Shown: positions 1 to 6,695, counted from the first letter of the stretch. The stretch is DNA of 7,550 nt from JADFNO01 sp965369945 (GCA_965369945.1 CBDUST010000232.1:1-7550); one strand, 5' to 3'. Notes: generated by a model not told the origin, from the sequence alone. Program-made: numbers and translations.

Positions 1-675
1 TTGACCGACGAGAAACCGAAGCCGCTGCTCACAATCGGCGGCAAGTCGCTCATCTACTTCGACCACTGCTTCATACAGCGGGAGAATCTTCTCAACGCAA
101 AGCGCAAACAAATCCGGCCGTTGTTGATCACCGATCAGCAGTAGGTCGCCGAAGCCGCGCGTCACGAAAAACACGGTCGGCGAACCGGACCGCTCTAACA
201 GCGCATTGGTCCCACGCGTGCTTCCAAGGCGCATCTGCAAAGGGGGAAACGAACGACCAATCGGCGTGCCGGTGACGATACGAGCGGCCAGTACCGGTGC
301 TTCCTCCGGTGACCGAAGTTCAAACGGCGAACCTGATCGCGCCGCATCGGGTAACGCCTCGGCAAACTCCAGACAACCACTGTCGGGGTCATAAGACGCT
401 AGATTGATCCCATTAGACCGTTCACTCAGCAGATGAAAACTGAATTCACGGATCAACTCACCGGGCAGGGCCCAATTCTCATCGATCGCAAGTTGACGGT
501 TGTTGATCCGTCGTCGGACACGCCCGCGCAGTGCGCTATTGCTGAGGATCTTGGCGCGATGGATCACACCATTGGGATCAACGGCAATGCAATCGGTGAA
601 CGTACCGCCGGTATCGACCCTGATCTGCCAGCTTCGTCGCTGCGCATTGGCATCGTCGGCGCAATCGTGATGCAC
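1..675 (-). CDS. Hydantoinase/5-oxoprolinase family protein, N-terminal part (3' end beyond window)
   Basis: The reading frame is open for 225 codons from a GTG at 675 to the left edge, so only the N-terminus is visible. Two stretches identify the family. Residues 20-28 read VDTGGTFTD, the glycine-rich ATPase-like phosphate loop of the hydantoinase/oxoprolinase N-terminal domain. Residues 151-162 read GSTRGTNALLER, followed by a TRGFGDLLLIGDQQRPDLFAL-like segment (172-192), which is the classical continuation. Members hydrolyse cyclic amides such as 5-oxoproline or hydantoins with ATP in the cytoplasm; the substrate here cannot be told. HyuA-type subunits are usually near 700 residues and fused oxoprolinases near 1250, so most of the gene is missing. 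The GTG start is chosen because GGAGG lies 9 nt upstream and an in-frame TAG, the stop of the preceding lipoprotein gene, lies at 703-705. The gene begins 27 bp after that stop, so the two are probably co-transcribed. The segment between the two motifs (about 46-150) has little I can assign and looks like a subfamily feature. Confidence 0.88.
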   Translation of the reverse strand, partial: MHHDCADDANAQRRSWQIRVDTGGTFTDCIAVDPNGVIHRAKILSNSALRGRVRRRINNRQLAIDENWALPGELIREFSFHLLSERSNGINLASYDPDSGCLEFAEALPDAARSGSPFELRSPEEAPVLAARIVTGTPIGRSFPPLQMRLGSTRGTNALLERSGSPTVFFVTRGFGDLLLIGDQQRPDLFALCVEKILPLYEAVVEVDERLAADCEQRLRFLVGQ

Positions 676-702
676 AGCGGCAGGCCTCCAGACCAGGAGG
701 TT

Positions 703-966
703 CTAGTTGTTGTCTTCCATTTCCTCTTCGAGCCGGCGCTGATATTCGCCAACACGATCTCGCGTGTTCACGGCCGCACGCTTGGCCCCGCCAAGGGCCG
801 ATTGTGGCGGAGCGCCGTAGCTGTTGATCGGCGTCGAAGACGGAGGTGTATCGGGTGGCGTAGAGGCCGTAGTTGAGTCGTTGAGTTCCTCGTAACAGCC
901 TCCCAGAACCAATGTCAACAGTGCTGGGGCCAATGCGGCGAAGGTTCGTTTCCCTGTGAGTTTCAT
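703..966 (-). CDS. Small predicted lipoprotein, proline-rich with charged helical tail
   Basis: This is an 87-residue protein. The N-terminus has K2, K6 and R7 followed by a hydrophobic stretch (about 8-21) and the lipobox LGGC with Cys24 as the lipidation site, so signal peptidase II processing and membrane anchoring are predicted. After Cys24 comes a Ser/Thr/Pro-rich low-complexity linker (about 30-52), then a charged segment (about 57-87) rich in Arg and Glu that could form a short amphipathic or coiled-coil helix, ending in an acidic EEEMEDNN tail. The start at 966 is supported by AGGAG five to six nt upstream and by the signal peptide beginning right there; the frame stays open to an ATG at 1053, but that extension would bury the signal peptide. 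I recognise no characterised family. It precedes the hydantoinase/oxoprolinase gene by 27 bp, suggesting one transcript, although a surface lipoprotein and a cytoplasmic amidohydrolase have no obvious shared job. Confidence 0.8.
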   Translation of the reverse strand: MKLTGKRTFAALAPALLTLVLGGCYEELNDSTTASTPPDTPPSSTPINSYGAPPQSALGGAKRAAVNTRDRVGEYQRRLEEEMEDNN

Positions 967-1096
967 GGCCGTCTCCTGTGCTTCTGAAAGAGGTGCAGGT
1001 CCATCAAGTCCAAGATGATAGAGAGTCAATGCAGGCTGGACGACATGCACCATCGCAGGCCAAGACCTGGATCAGATCCCAGTCCGACGACACGGC

Positions 1097-1170
1097 TGAG
1101 GAAGTCAAGTGAGTTGAACGTGCAGGAACCAGCGGCTGGGGCGATCTGCCCCAGCCTGACTGCTTCCTCA
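1097..1170 (-). other. Nested inverted repeat (potential RNA hairpin)
   Basis: The inner arms GGCTGGGGC (1134-1142) and GCCCCAGCC (1148-1156) are perfectly complementary over 9 bp with a 5-nt GATCT loop. An outer pair, TGAGGAAG (1097-1104) with CTTCCTCA (1163-1170), is complementary over 8 bp, giving a possible two-tier structure. There is no U-tract after it on either strand, so an intrinsic terminator is unlikely. On the minus strand it would sit about 130-200 nt upstream of the lipoprotein start, in its leader. The role is unknown. Confidence 0.5.
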
Positions 1171-1266
1171 TGTCTCCCAATCCCTAGGCCTGCGGACCTT
1201 AGGGAACGGTCATGGGTCCCCGGTCAGGCTCGGTCTAAACCAAACGGCTCGCTCGCTGAGGAGGGT

Positions 1267-1286
1267 GCGATTCATCGCGGAATCGC
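1267..1286. other. Short perfect inverted repeat
   Basis: GCGATTC (1267-1273) and GAATCGC (1280-1286) are perfect 7-bp arms around a 6-nt loop. It lies inside the gene-free region, between the operator-like block and the nested hairpin at 1097-1170. It could be an RNA hairpin or a protein-binding dyad; there is no flanking T-run. Confidence 0.4.
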
Positions 1287-1390
1287 CCCTGGTCATTCCG
1301 CCAGCCAACGAAGCGATGGTGCGCCCGTCGTCATGGACGAACGCATTGGGAAGCCGTTCACCAGCAGGCACTATCGGTGCTGGGGATAGT

Positions 1391-1437
1391 CCTACGTAAT
1401 AGGGGTTTTCGGGCGGCGCATAGGGGTTTTCCCTAGG
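1391..1437. promoter_or_regulatory. Operator-like block: two 12-bp direct repeats 21 bp apart with flanking palindromes
   Basis: ATAGGGGTTTTC occurs exactly twice, at 1399-1410 and 1420-1431, with starts 21 bp apart, close to two DNA helical turns, so bound proteins would sit on the same face. The block is flanked by TACGTA (1393-1398) and CCTAGG (1432-1437). It also contains two inverted pairs with 5-nt spacers: CCTA/TAGG centred on 1397 and TAGGG/CCCTA centred on 1428. It overlaps the last codon and stop (1433-1435) of the FixJ-like regulator. Regulators of the NarL/FixJ family bind repeated half-sites as dimers, so an autoregulatory or downstream operator is a reasonable inference. The nearest gene in the minus direction is the lipoprotein, about 430 bp away. 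I see no convincing -35/-10 pair next to it. Confidence 0.5.
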
Positions 1438-2044
1438 TTTTGCTCGCTGCAACCGCGAGACGGACCAACTCGGCTATCGAGTCGGCGGCCATTTTCTGCA
1501 TGATGTGTGCCCGATGCGCCTCAACGGTCTTGGTGCTGATCGCCAGATCAACGGCAATCTGCTTCGTTGCCTTTCCGCCAACCACCAAATCCATCACCTC
1601 GCGCTCGCGCGCCGTCAGCACGTCGATCCGAGCCGCAGCCCTCGCTTGTTGCGCCTTGCGTCGCCGTTGCTGGCGGTCCTTGTCAATCGCTTGTTGGATC
1701 CGGTCCAGCAGTGCCTGATCACTAAACGGCTTCTCGATGAAATCCACTGCCCCATGTTTCATAGCGTCCACCGCCACCGCCACGCTTCCATACGCACTCA
1801 CGATGATCGTAGGAATCTCGATTCCTCTGGCCAAGAGCTTCTTTTGCAATTCGAGCCCGCTGACCTCCGGCATCCGGACATCCAACACCACACAACCCGG
1901 CTGGTCGGGGTTATACGCATCAAGAAATGCTTGGGCCGAGGCGAAGGTCTGCACCGCCAGACCCACAGATTCAAGCAGCCAGCGTATAGACTCCCGCACT
2001 TCTTCATCATCGTCCACAACAAAGACTGTCGGCTCATTCCTCAT
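1433..2044 (-). CDS. FixJ/LuxR-type DNA-binding response regulator
   Basis: This 203-residue protein is the output partner of the adjacent histidine kinase. Residues 6-120 form a receiver domain: acidic pocket D11-D12-D13, phosphoacceptor D55 in VVLDVRMP, conserved hydroxyl S83 in IIVSAYG, and K105 in FIEKPF. A basic, Gln/Arg/Ala-rich linker follows (about 121-139), then a LuxR/GerE helix-turn-helix (about 141-199) with LTAREREVMDLV and the recognition region ISTKTVEAHRAHIMQKM. Length and domain order match FixJ, NarL and StyR-type regulators. Phosphorylation should promote dimerisation and promoter binding. Two ATGs compete: 2044 has AGGAGG 8 nt upstream, while 2050 has GGAGG 5 nt upstream; I chose 2044, and 2050 adds only Met-Ala. 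The start overlaps the kinase stop by 11 bp (17 bp if 2050), so the two are translationally coupled. The 3' end runs into the operator-like block at 1391-1437. Target genes are unknown. Confidence 0.95.
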   Translation of the reverse strand: MRNEPTVFVVDDDEEVRESIRWLLESVGLAVQTFASAQAFLDAYNPDQPGCVVLDVRMPEVSGLELQKKLLARGIEIPTIIVSAYGSVAVAVDAMKHGAVDFIEKPFSDQALLDRIQQAIDKDRQQRRRKAQQARAAARIDVLTAREREVMDLVVGGKATKQIAVDLAISTKTVEAHRAHIMQKMAADSIAELVRLAVAASKT

Positions 2045-5000
2045 CGCCATCGCCTCCTCCCGCAATTGGTAGTGTGAAGTGAAAAGTTGTTCCACCGCTA
2101 CGATTCGGCGTCGCCCACAAGCGCCCGCCGTGCGATTCAACGATAGATCGGCTGATGGCCAGTCCCATGCCGATGCCGTGCGCCTTGGTTGTGACGAACG
2201 GTTCAAACAGTCGTTCGCTCAATTCCTCGGGGATGCCGGCGCCGCAATCACTGACGGCAATCTCGAGCTGGGAATCCTTACGCTGCTTGGTCCGAACCGT
2301 CACTTCGCGCCTCCGTGTCGGCATGTCCTCGATCGCTTCACACCCGTTTTGCACGAGATTGAGAATCACTTGTTGGAGTTGCGTCTGATCCGCCTTCACC
2401 GACGGTAGATTCGGCTCCAACTCGAATCGAGCTTTGGCGTGATGCTGGGCCGCTTCGGCGTTTGCCAGCTCAGCTACTTCCATGATGCTCTGGTTCACGT
2501 CGATATCGGTCTGCCGCGCGCTGCTCTTACGAACGAGGTTCTCCAGACCGCGGATGATCGAACTACTGCGCCGCGCCTGAGTGGCGATGCGCCCCAGAAT
2601 ACTCTCCAATTCCTCCTCAGATATCGCGTTGGTCTTGAGCCTGCGAACGCACCCCTGCGCGTAGTTCGTAATCACCGTCAACGGCTGATTCAGCTCATGC
2701 GCCAATCCTGTGGCCATCTCACCCATCGAGCTGAGGCGCGACATGTGGGCCAGATCCGCCTGCAACTGCCGGGTATGCTCCTCGGCGCGCTTGCGCTCGG
2801 TGATGTCGTGCTTGACGGCGACATAGTTGACGGTTTTGCCGGCGGCGTCGAAAACGGGCGAGATCGTCGTATCTTCGGTGTACAGCGTACCTTCCTTCTT
2901 CTTGTTGATGATTTCGCCCGTCCACGTCTCGCCGCGCGTGAGCGTGTCCCACATCTCCTTGTAGAACCCGTCGTCATGCCGCCCACTCTTGACGATGCTC
3001 GGAGTTTGCCCGACCGCTTCGGCCCGCGAATAGCCCGTGGTGCGCTCGAAAGCCGGGTTGACGTATTTGATGACGGCGTCGGCGTCGGTGATGATGATTG
3101 TCTCTCTGGCTTGCTCGATGGCTGACATCAGCCGCTCCCGCTCGGCCTCTACCCGCTTGCGCTCGGTGATGTCGCGCAGCGTGCAGCGGGTGGACAGGAA
3201 CTCTCCGGTGTGTGAAAAGCGAAACGTTGATGCACCTTCAAGGTGAATGGTTCGCCCATCCTTCGTCCTCCAGCGCATTTCATACATGTGCTCCGCGCCC
3301 GGCGCGGCACGCTCCAGTAGCCACCGAGGAATGTCCCGATCCTCCGGAACGACCAGTTGGCGCAGGAGGTTCATTCCGCAAAGCTCGGCCCGTGAATACC
3401 CGGTCACGAGTTCGCCGCGTCGATTGATGTCGACGATGTTCCCCTCCCCGTCAACAAGACAGATGACGTCGTAGGCTGACTCAAACAATTCACGATACTT
3501 CAGCTCGCTCTCCCGCAGCGCCTCCTCGGCTCGTTTGCGCTCGGTGATATCCTTGACGGTCGCAATCAGGTATTGAACGTCCCCCTGCGCGTCGCGCACC
3601 GACGTAAAGGCGAGGCTGCCCCAAACAATCTGGCCGTCTTTTCGAACGTATCGCTTGTCGAGTTGGTACAGATCGCGCTTCCCCTGGCGAAGCTCAGCAA
3701 ACAGCCTTCGCGTATCCTCCAAGTCGTCGGGGTGTGTGTACTCGGCCACGTCCTTTTCGCGAAGCTCTTGCTCGCTGTAGCCGAGCATTTCCTGGAAAGC
3801 CCGGTTGTACCGAAGCGGTATTCCGGCCGCGTCCACCACCACCATGCCGAACGGCGCCGATTCGAAAACCACACGGAACCGCTCCTCACTCTCGCGCAAG
3901 ATCTCCTCCGCTCGCTTGCGCTCGGTGATGTCGCGGACGTAAGCGCAGAGATACTCCTGGTCGTCATACGCCAAATAGTTCGCCAGGATCTCCACCGGAA
4001 ACAGACGCCCTGACTTCGTTCGGTGCTGCGCCTCGAAGGTCATTGACCCGGCTTCTTTGATCTCGAGGAAATGCGCCTCCCAGATCTCGTCCGGGAACTC
4101 CGGATCGATTTCGGGGACCCTCATCGACATCAGCTCCTGGTAGGAGTATCCCAACGCTTGGCAGGCCGCGTGATTCACATAGCTAATCCGCCCATCCGAC
4201 CTCACCCAGTAGGTCGCGTCCGAATTGTGATCGACCGCGAACTGCGTAAACCGCAGCGCTTGCTCCGCTCGCTTGCGCTCGGTGATATCGCGAACGATGC
4301 TCATGACGAACAAGCCTTCGTCCGTTCGAAGGGGACTGAGGTTCACATCCGCGGGGAACTCGCTGCCGTCCTTGCGCCGCCCGATGACTTCCAATTCCGT
4401 CCCCATCGGCCGTGCTTGAGGCTGATTCAGGAATGCGGCGCGGTGGCCCACATGTTTCTCGCGCAGGCGCTGCGGCACGAGCAGCTCGATCGGCTCACCA
4501 AGCAACTCCTCCCGCCGGTACCCGAACATTTTCGCCACCTTCGTGTTCACGAGATTAATGCACCCCGCCCCGTCGACGACGACCACGCCGTCCGGCTCCG
4601 CCTCCAGCAGCCCGCGGAACCGCGATTCGCTCGCGCGCCGCGCCTCTTCCGCTTGCTTGCGCGCGGTGATGTCCTCGATCATGCCCAGGCCGAACACTGG
4701 CTCACCTTCCTTACCGCGCAACACCGATGCGGTCAGATTGACCGTAATCGTCTGGCCGTCTTTTCGCAGGTAGCGCTTCTCGATCTGGTACGAGGGTATT
4801 TCGCCTTGAAACAGTTGCTTGGCTAGTTCAACGTCAGTATCCAAATCCTCCGCATGCGTGATATCAGTGAATCGAAGCGCAGTTAACTCTTCCTCGGTGT
4901 ACCCGAGCAGTTCACAGAACTTTGGATTCACGTTCAGGAGGCGATAGTCCGAGTCCACCACGGCGACACCCAGCTGGCCTTGCTCGTATATACTGCGGAA

Positions 5001-6470
5001 GCGCTCCTCGCTTTCGCGCAGCGCCTCTTCGGCTTGCCGGTGTGCAGTGATATCCTGAACCATCCCCACGCTGTAGAGGAATCGGCCTTGGGTATCGCGA
5101 ATCGCCGACGCGGTTGTATTGGCCAAGATCAACGAACCGTCCTTGCGGACGTAGCGCTTCTCGAGTTGGATCTTCGAGATCTTCCCCGCCACAAGCTGTT
5201 TGAAGAGATCCCATCCCTTGTCTCTATCCTCAGAATGGGTGATCTGTGTGAACTTCAGCCCGGCCAGTTCTTCGGCTGAGTAGCCAAAGAGTTTCTGAAA
5301 TGCCGGGTTTGTCTCGACCAGCATTCCATTCACATCACTGAGCACCATCGGGATCGCCGCCGACTCAAACGTGGTACGGAACCGGATTTCACTGTCTCGA
5401 AGCGCCTTTTCTGCAAGCTTGCGCTCGGTGACGTCACGAATGAACGAGCAGATTTGCACGGTACCGCCGACGTCAATCAAATTCGCGCTCACTTCCACAT
5501 CAATCAAGCGCCCGTCGCGACAGCGCTGCTTCGACTCGAAACGATCATTCCCCTCTTTCAAGAGCAACTGAACGTGCTGCGCTGTTTCTTCAGCGGTCTC
5601 TTGCGCCTCAACATCCTGGATACTCATCCCCAGCAAGTCAGCTCGCGAATAGCCGACGATTGCGCAGTACGCCTCGTTGGCATCGCAAAAACGTCCATCC
5701 AGGTCAAGCGTGACGAAGCCGTCCATAGCGCCGGCGAGGATTCGTTCGTTGCGTTCCGATGCAACTCGAAGTGCCTCCTCCGCCCGCTTGCGCTCGTCGA
5801 CATCCTCATGAAGAGCAAACCAAACTCGGCCAAATTCCGGATGATCAAGGCTTGAGACGACCGAGTGACACCAAAAGCGGGTGCCATCTTTCTTGACGTT
5901 GTGAACGTCGCCGGCCCACGATCCAGTTTCGTTCAGACAGTGCATGATCGTGTCGGCAGTTTCTTGGGGACTCGTCTGGCCGGCGGCATTGACCACGGCG
6001 ACGGGCTGGCCGACGAGTTCGCCCGGCCCATATCCGAACATGCGCTCAAACGGCGGGTTGCAGAAAAGGATCACGCCATCAGTCGGCCGCACCAAGATGA
6101 CGCCCTCGACCATCCTCTCGACGATCAGGCCTTGAAGTCGCAGTTTTCCTTCAGCACGCGCTCGCGCCAGGCAAAGGACCGCGGTGACCCAAATGACCAA
6201 CAGTGCCAGTGAGCGGTTGACCAGAACCATCCACACAGCGCCGCCGGGCGCTGAAAGGAGGAAACCGAGAACCGTAAGTGCAGACGCGACAGTTGCCGCA
6301 CCCCACGTGAAACGTCTGTTGGGTGACCATAGCGACAGCAACACCAATGCGACATACGGCACGCCGCCGGCAACTCCCAGCGGAAACGACAGATCAATCA
6401 AGAAGATGCCGGTCGCAAGCACGATGCCTGCTGCGATGAATCTGAGGCTGGTCTTTTCTTCTCTCGACAT
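2034..6470 (-). CDS. Membrane-bound FixL-like sensor histidine kinase with nine PAS domains
   Basis: This 1478-residue sensor autophosphorylates on histidine and should pass the phosphate to the adjoining regulator. Residues 8-101 are hydrophobic and fit about four membrane segments with short loops, so the PAS array lies in the cytoplasm. Nine PAS/PAC units follow at about 112-232, 238-358, 359-486, 487-612, 613-740, 742-859, 860-987, 988-1108 and 1112-1230, most ending in a D-I-T-E-R-K-R-A-E-type linker helix. The kinase core starts near 1231: H-box GLAHELNQPL with H1258, N-box NLVQNGCEAI (1371-1380), G1 box DCGAGIP (1408-1414), F-box LFEPFVTTK, and G2 GIGMGLA (1432-1438). The HELNQPL H-box is typical of FixL-like kinases. 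PAS3, PAS4 and PAS7 resemble each other closely, suggesting internal duplication. PAS9 resembles the NifL redox PAS. The ATG at 6470 is secure on the 5' side because an in-frame TGA lies at 6480-6482, although the ribosome binding site is weak. The stop overlaps the regulator start. The stimulus is unknown. Confidence 0.96.
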   Translation of the reverse strand: MSREEKTSLRFIAAGIVLATGIFLIDLSFPLGVAGGVPYVALVLLSLWSPNRRFTWGAATVASALTVLGFLLSAPGGAVWMVLVNRSLALLVIWVTAVLCLARARAEGKLRLQGLIVERMVEGVILVRPTDGVILFCNPPFERMFGYGPGELVGQPVAVVNAAGQTSPQETADTIMHCLNETGSWAGDVHNVKKDGTRFWCHSVVSSLDHPEFGRVWFALHEDVDERKRAEEALRVASERNERILAGAMDGFVTLDLDGRFCDANEAYCAIVGYSRADLLGMSIQDVEAQETAEETAQHVQLLLKEGNDRFESKQRCRDGRLIDVEVSANLIDVGGTVQICSFIRDVTERKLAEKALRDSEIRFRTTFESAAIPMVLSDVNGMLVETNPAFQKLFGYSAEELAGLKFTQITHSEDRDKGWDLFKQLVAGKISKIQLEKRYVRKDGSLILANTTASAIRDTQGRFLYSVGMVQDITAHRQAEEALRESEERFRSIYEQGQLGVAVVDSDYRLLNVNPKFCELLGYTEEELTALRFTDITHAEDLDTDVELAKQLFQGEIPSYQIEKRYLRKDGQTITVNLTASVLRGKEGEPVFGLGMIEDITARKQAEEARRASESRFRGLLEAEPDGVVVVDGAGCINLVNTKVAKMFGYRREELLGEPIELLVPQRLREKHVGHRAAFLNQPQARPMGTELEVIGRRKDGSEFPADVNLSPLRTDEGLFVMSIVRDITERKRAEQALRFTQFAVDHNSDATYWVRSDGRISYVNHAACQALGYSYQELMSMRVPEIDPEFPDEIWEAHFLEIKEAGSMTFEAQHRTKSGRLFPVEILANYLAYDDQEYLCAYVRDITERKRAEEILRESEERFRVVFESAPFGMVVVDAAGIPLRYNRAFQEMLGYSEQELREKDVAEYTHPDDLEDTRRLFAELRQGKRDLYQLDKRYVRKDGQIVWGSLAFTSVRDAQGDVQYLIATVKDITERKRAEEALRESELKYRELFESAYDVICLVDGEGNIVDINRRGELVTGYSRAELCGMNLLRQLVVPEDRDIPRWLLERAAPGAEHMYEMRWRTKDGRTIHLEGASTFRFSHTGEFLSTRCTLRDITERKRVEAERERLMSAIEQARETIIITDADAVIKYVNPAFERTTGYSRAEAVGQTPSIVKSGRHDDGFYKEMWDTLTRGETWTGEIINKKKEGTLYTEDTTISPVFDAAGKTVNYVAVKHDITERKRAEEHTRQLQADLAHMSRLSSMGEMATGLAHELNQPLTVITNYAQGCVRRLKTNAISEEELESILGRIATQARRSSSIIRGLENLVRKSSARQTDIDVNQSIMEVAELANAEAAQHHAKARFELEPNLPSVKADQTQLQQVILNLVQNGCEAIEDMPTRRREVTVRTKQRKDSQLEIAVSDCGAGIPEELSERLFEPFVTTKAHGIGMGLAISRSIVESHGGRLWATPNRSGGTTFHFTLPIAGGGDGDEE
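2785..5810 (-). repeat. Periodic coding repeat: PAS linker sequence in the kinase gene
   Basis: The DNA encoding the ITERKRAEE-type linker (TTGCGCTCGGTGAT on the plus strand) recurs, with some degeneration, at about 2791, 3157, 3535, 3916, 4273, 4657, 5039, 5419 and 5788. The spacing is 357-384 bp, one PAS domain per period. The nucleotide identity of these short linkers exceeds that of the domains between them. This is internal gene structure rather than a separate element, but such repeats can support recombination that changes the number of PAS domains. Confidence 0.75.
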
Positions 6471-6695
6471 AGCGGTGATTCACCCAGCGTCGATCAAACG
6501 TCATCCTCATCTCCATTGTCACGATCTGAGGCCAAACCGCAATACGTCGTGCAATCTTGGCGGATGCCAATCAGGACATCTGAGCCACGCCGGCGCCGCG
6601 CGCCGAGCCGTCGCCTACCGAAGGACTCCCCTTTGGACTACGATCCGTAATTCAGATTTTTCGATACACATATTGGCTGAACAAAGGTGATTGCC
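6471..6695. other. Divergent intergenic region between kinase and hydrolase genes
   Basis: This 225-bp spacer separates the minus-strand kinase from the plus-strand hydrolase and should carry both promoters. Its middle (about 6585-6610) is very GC-rich with GCGC/CGGC palindromes, whereas the stretch before the hydrolase (about 6645-6685) is AT-richer, as expected near a plus-strand promoter. A possible TTGGAC at 6633-6638 is followed 17 bp later by only a poor ATTTTT. No RNA gene or repeat shared with the right-hand array is visible. Confidence 0.5.
6542..6570 (-). promoter_or_regulatory. Weak candidate promoter for the kinase-regulator operon
   Basis: On the minus strand, TTGGCA (6565-6570) and ACGTAT (6542-6547) are separated by 17 bp and lie about 70 bp upstream of the kinase start. 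The match to a sigma-70-type promoter is only fair, and the TTGGC also forms a small palindrome with GCCAA beside it. It is offered because the 225-bp divergent spacer between the kinase and the hydrolase must hold a promoter in each direction. Confidence 0.2.

Larger units (their letters stand above)
967..1432. other. Gene-free 466-bp region between response regulator and lipoprotein gene
   Basis: I see no credible protein gene on either strand here. Open frames exist (for example 1015-1389 plus, 1210-1452 minus, and a 53-residue frame from 1171 minus), but they lack good ribosome binding sites and family-like composition. The left-hand reading of the minus strand contains an operator-like direct-repeat block at 1391-1437 and at least four inverted repeats (1361-1383, 1267-1286, 1181-1205 and 1134-1156, the last enclosed by a longer-range stem 1097-1104/1163-1170). 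Read on the minus strand, this would be a long, structured 5' leader for the lipoprotein gene or a separate small RNA. None of the hairpins is followed by a T-run on either strand, so none is a canonical intrinsic terminator. I could not match the region to a known riboswitch class by eye. Confidence 0.6.

Noticed and set aside
433..876. Plus-strand open frame of 147 codons
   Set aside because: It lies antisense to the lipoprotein and hydantoinase genes, which have clear family motifs and ribosome binding sites; its Arg-rich end is typical of a shadow frame.
1134..1156. GC-rich hairpin as an intrinsic terminator
   Set aside because: No T-run follows on either strand.
1010..1171. 53-codon minus-strand frame starting at 1171
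   Set aside because: The GGGAG upstream is only 2 nt from the ATG, and the protein has no recognisable character; it is better explained by the nested hairpin.
1015..1389. Plus-strand open frame of 124 codons
   Set aside because: Low-complexity composition rich in Ser, Arg and Pro, no good ribosome binding site, and it crosses several inverted repeats.
1210..1452. Minus-strand open frame of 80 codons with repeated ENPY
   Set aside because: The repeated ENPY is just the translated 12-bp operator-like repeat; the start lies inside the regulator gene, and no ribosome binding site or family similarity is visible.
1505..2077. Long plus-strand frame opposite the response regulator
   Set aside because: It is an antisense shadow; the minus-strand frame has all receiver and LuxR motifs.
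2051..2206. N-terminal extension of the response regulator to 2206
   Set aside because: The extra 52 residues overlap the kinase ATPase domain, are unlike a receiver, and lie ahead of a well-placed AGGAGG for the internal start.
4071..4826. 251-codon plus-strand frame opposite the kinase
   Set aside because: It is antisense to PAS4-PAS6 and is made of the reversed linker (RLLRSLALGD repeats), an artefact of repeated ERKRAEEALR coding sequence.
6687..6695. GTG at 6687 as the hydrolase start
   Set aside because: It sits inside the AAAGGTGA ribosome binding site that serves the ATG at 6696; family members begin at the ITHLGH segment.
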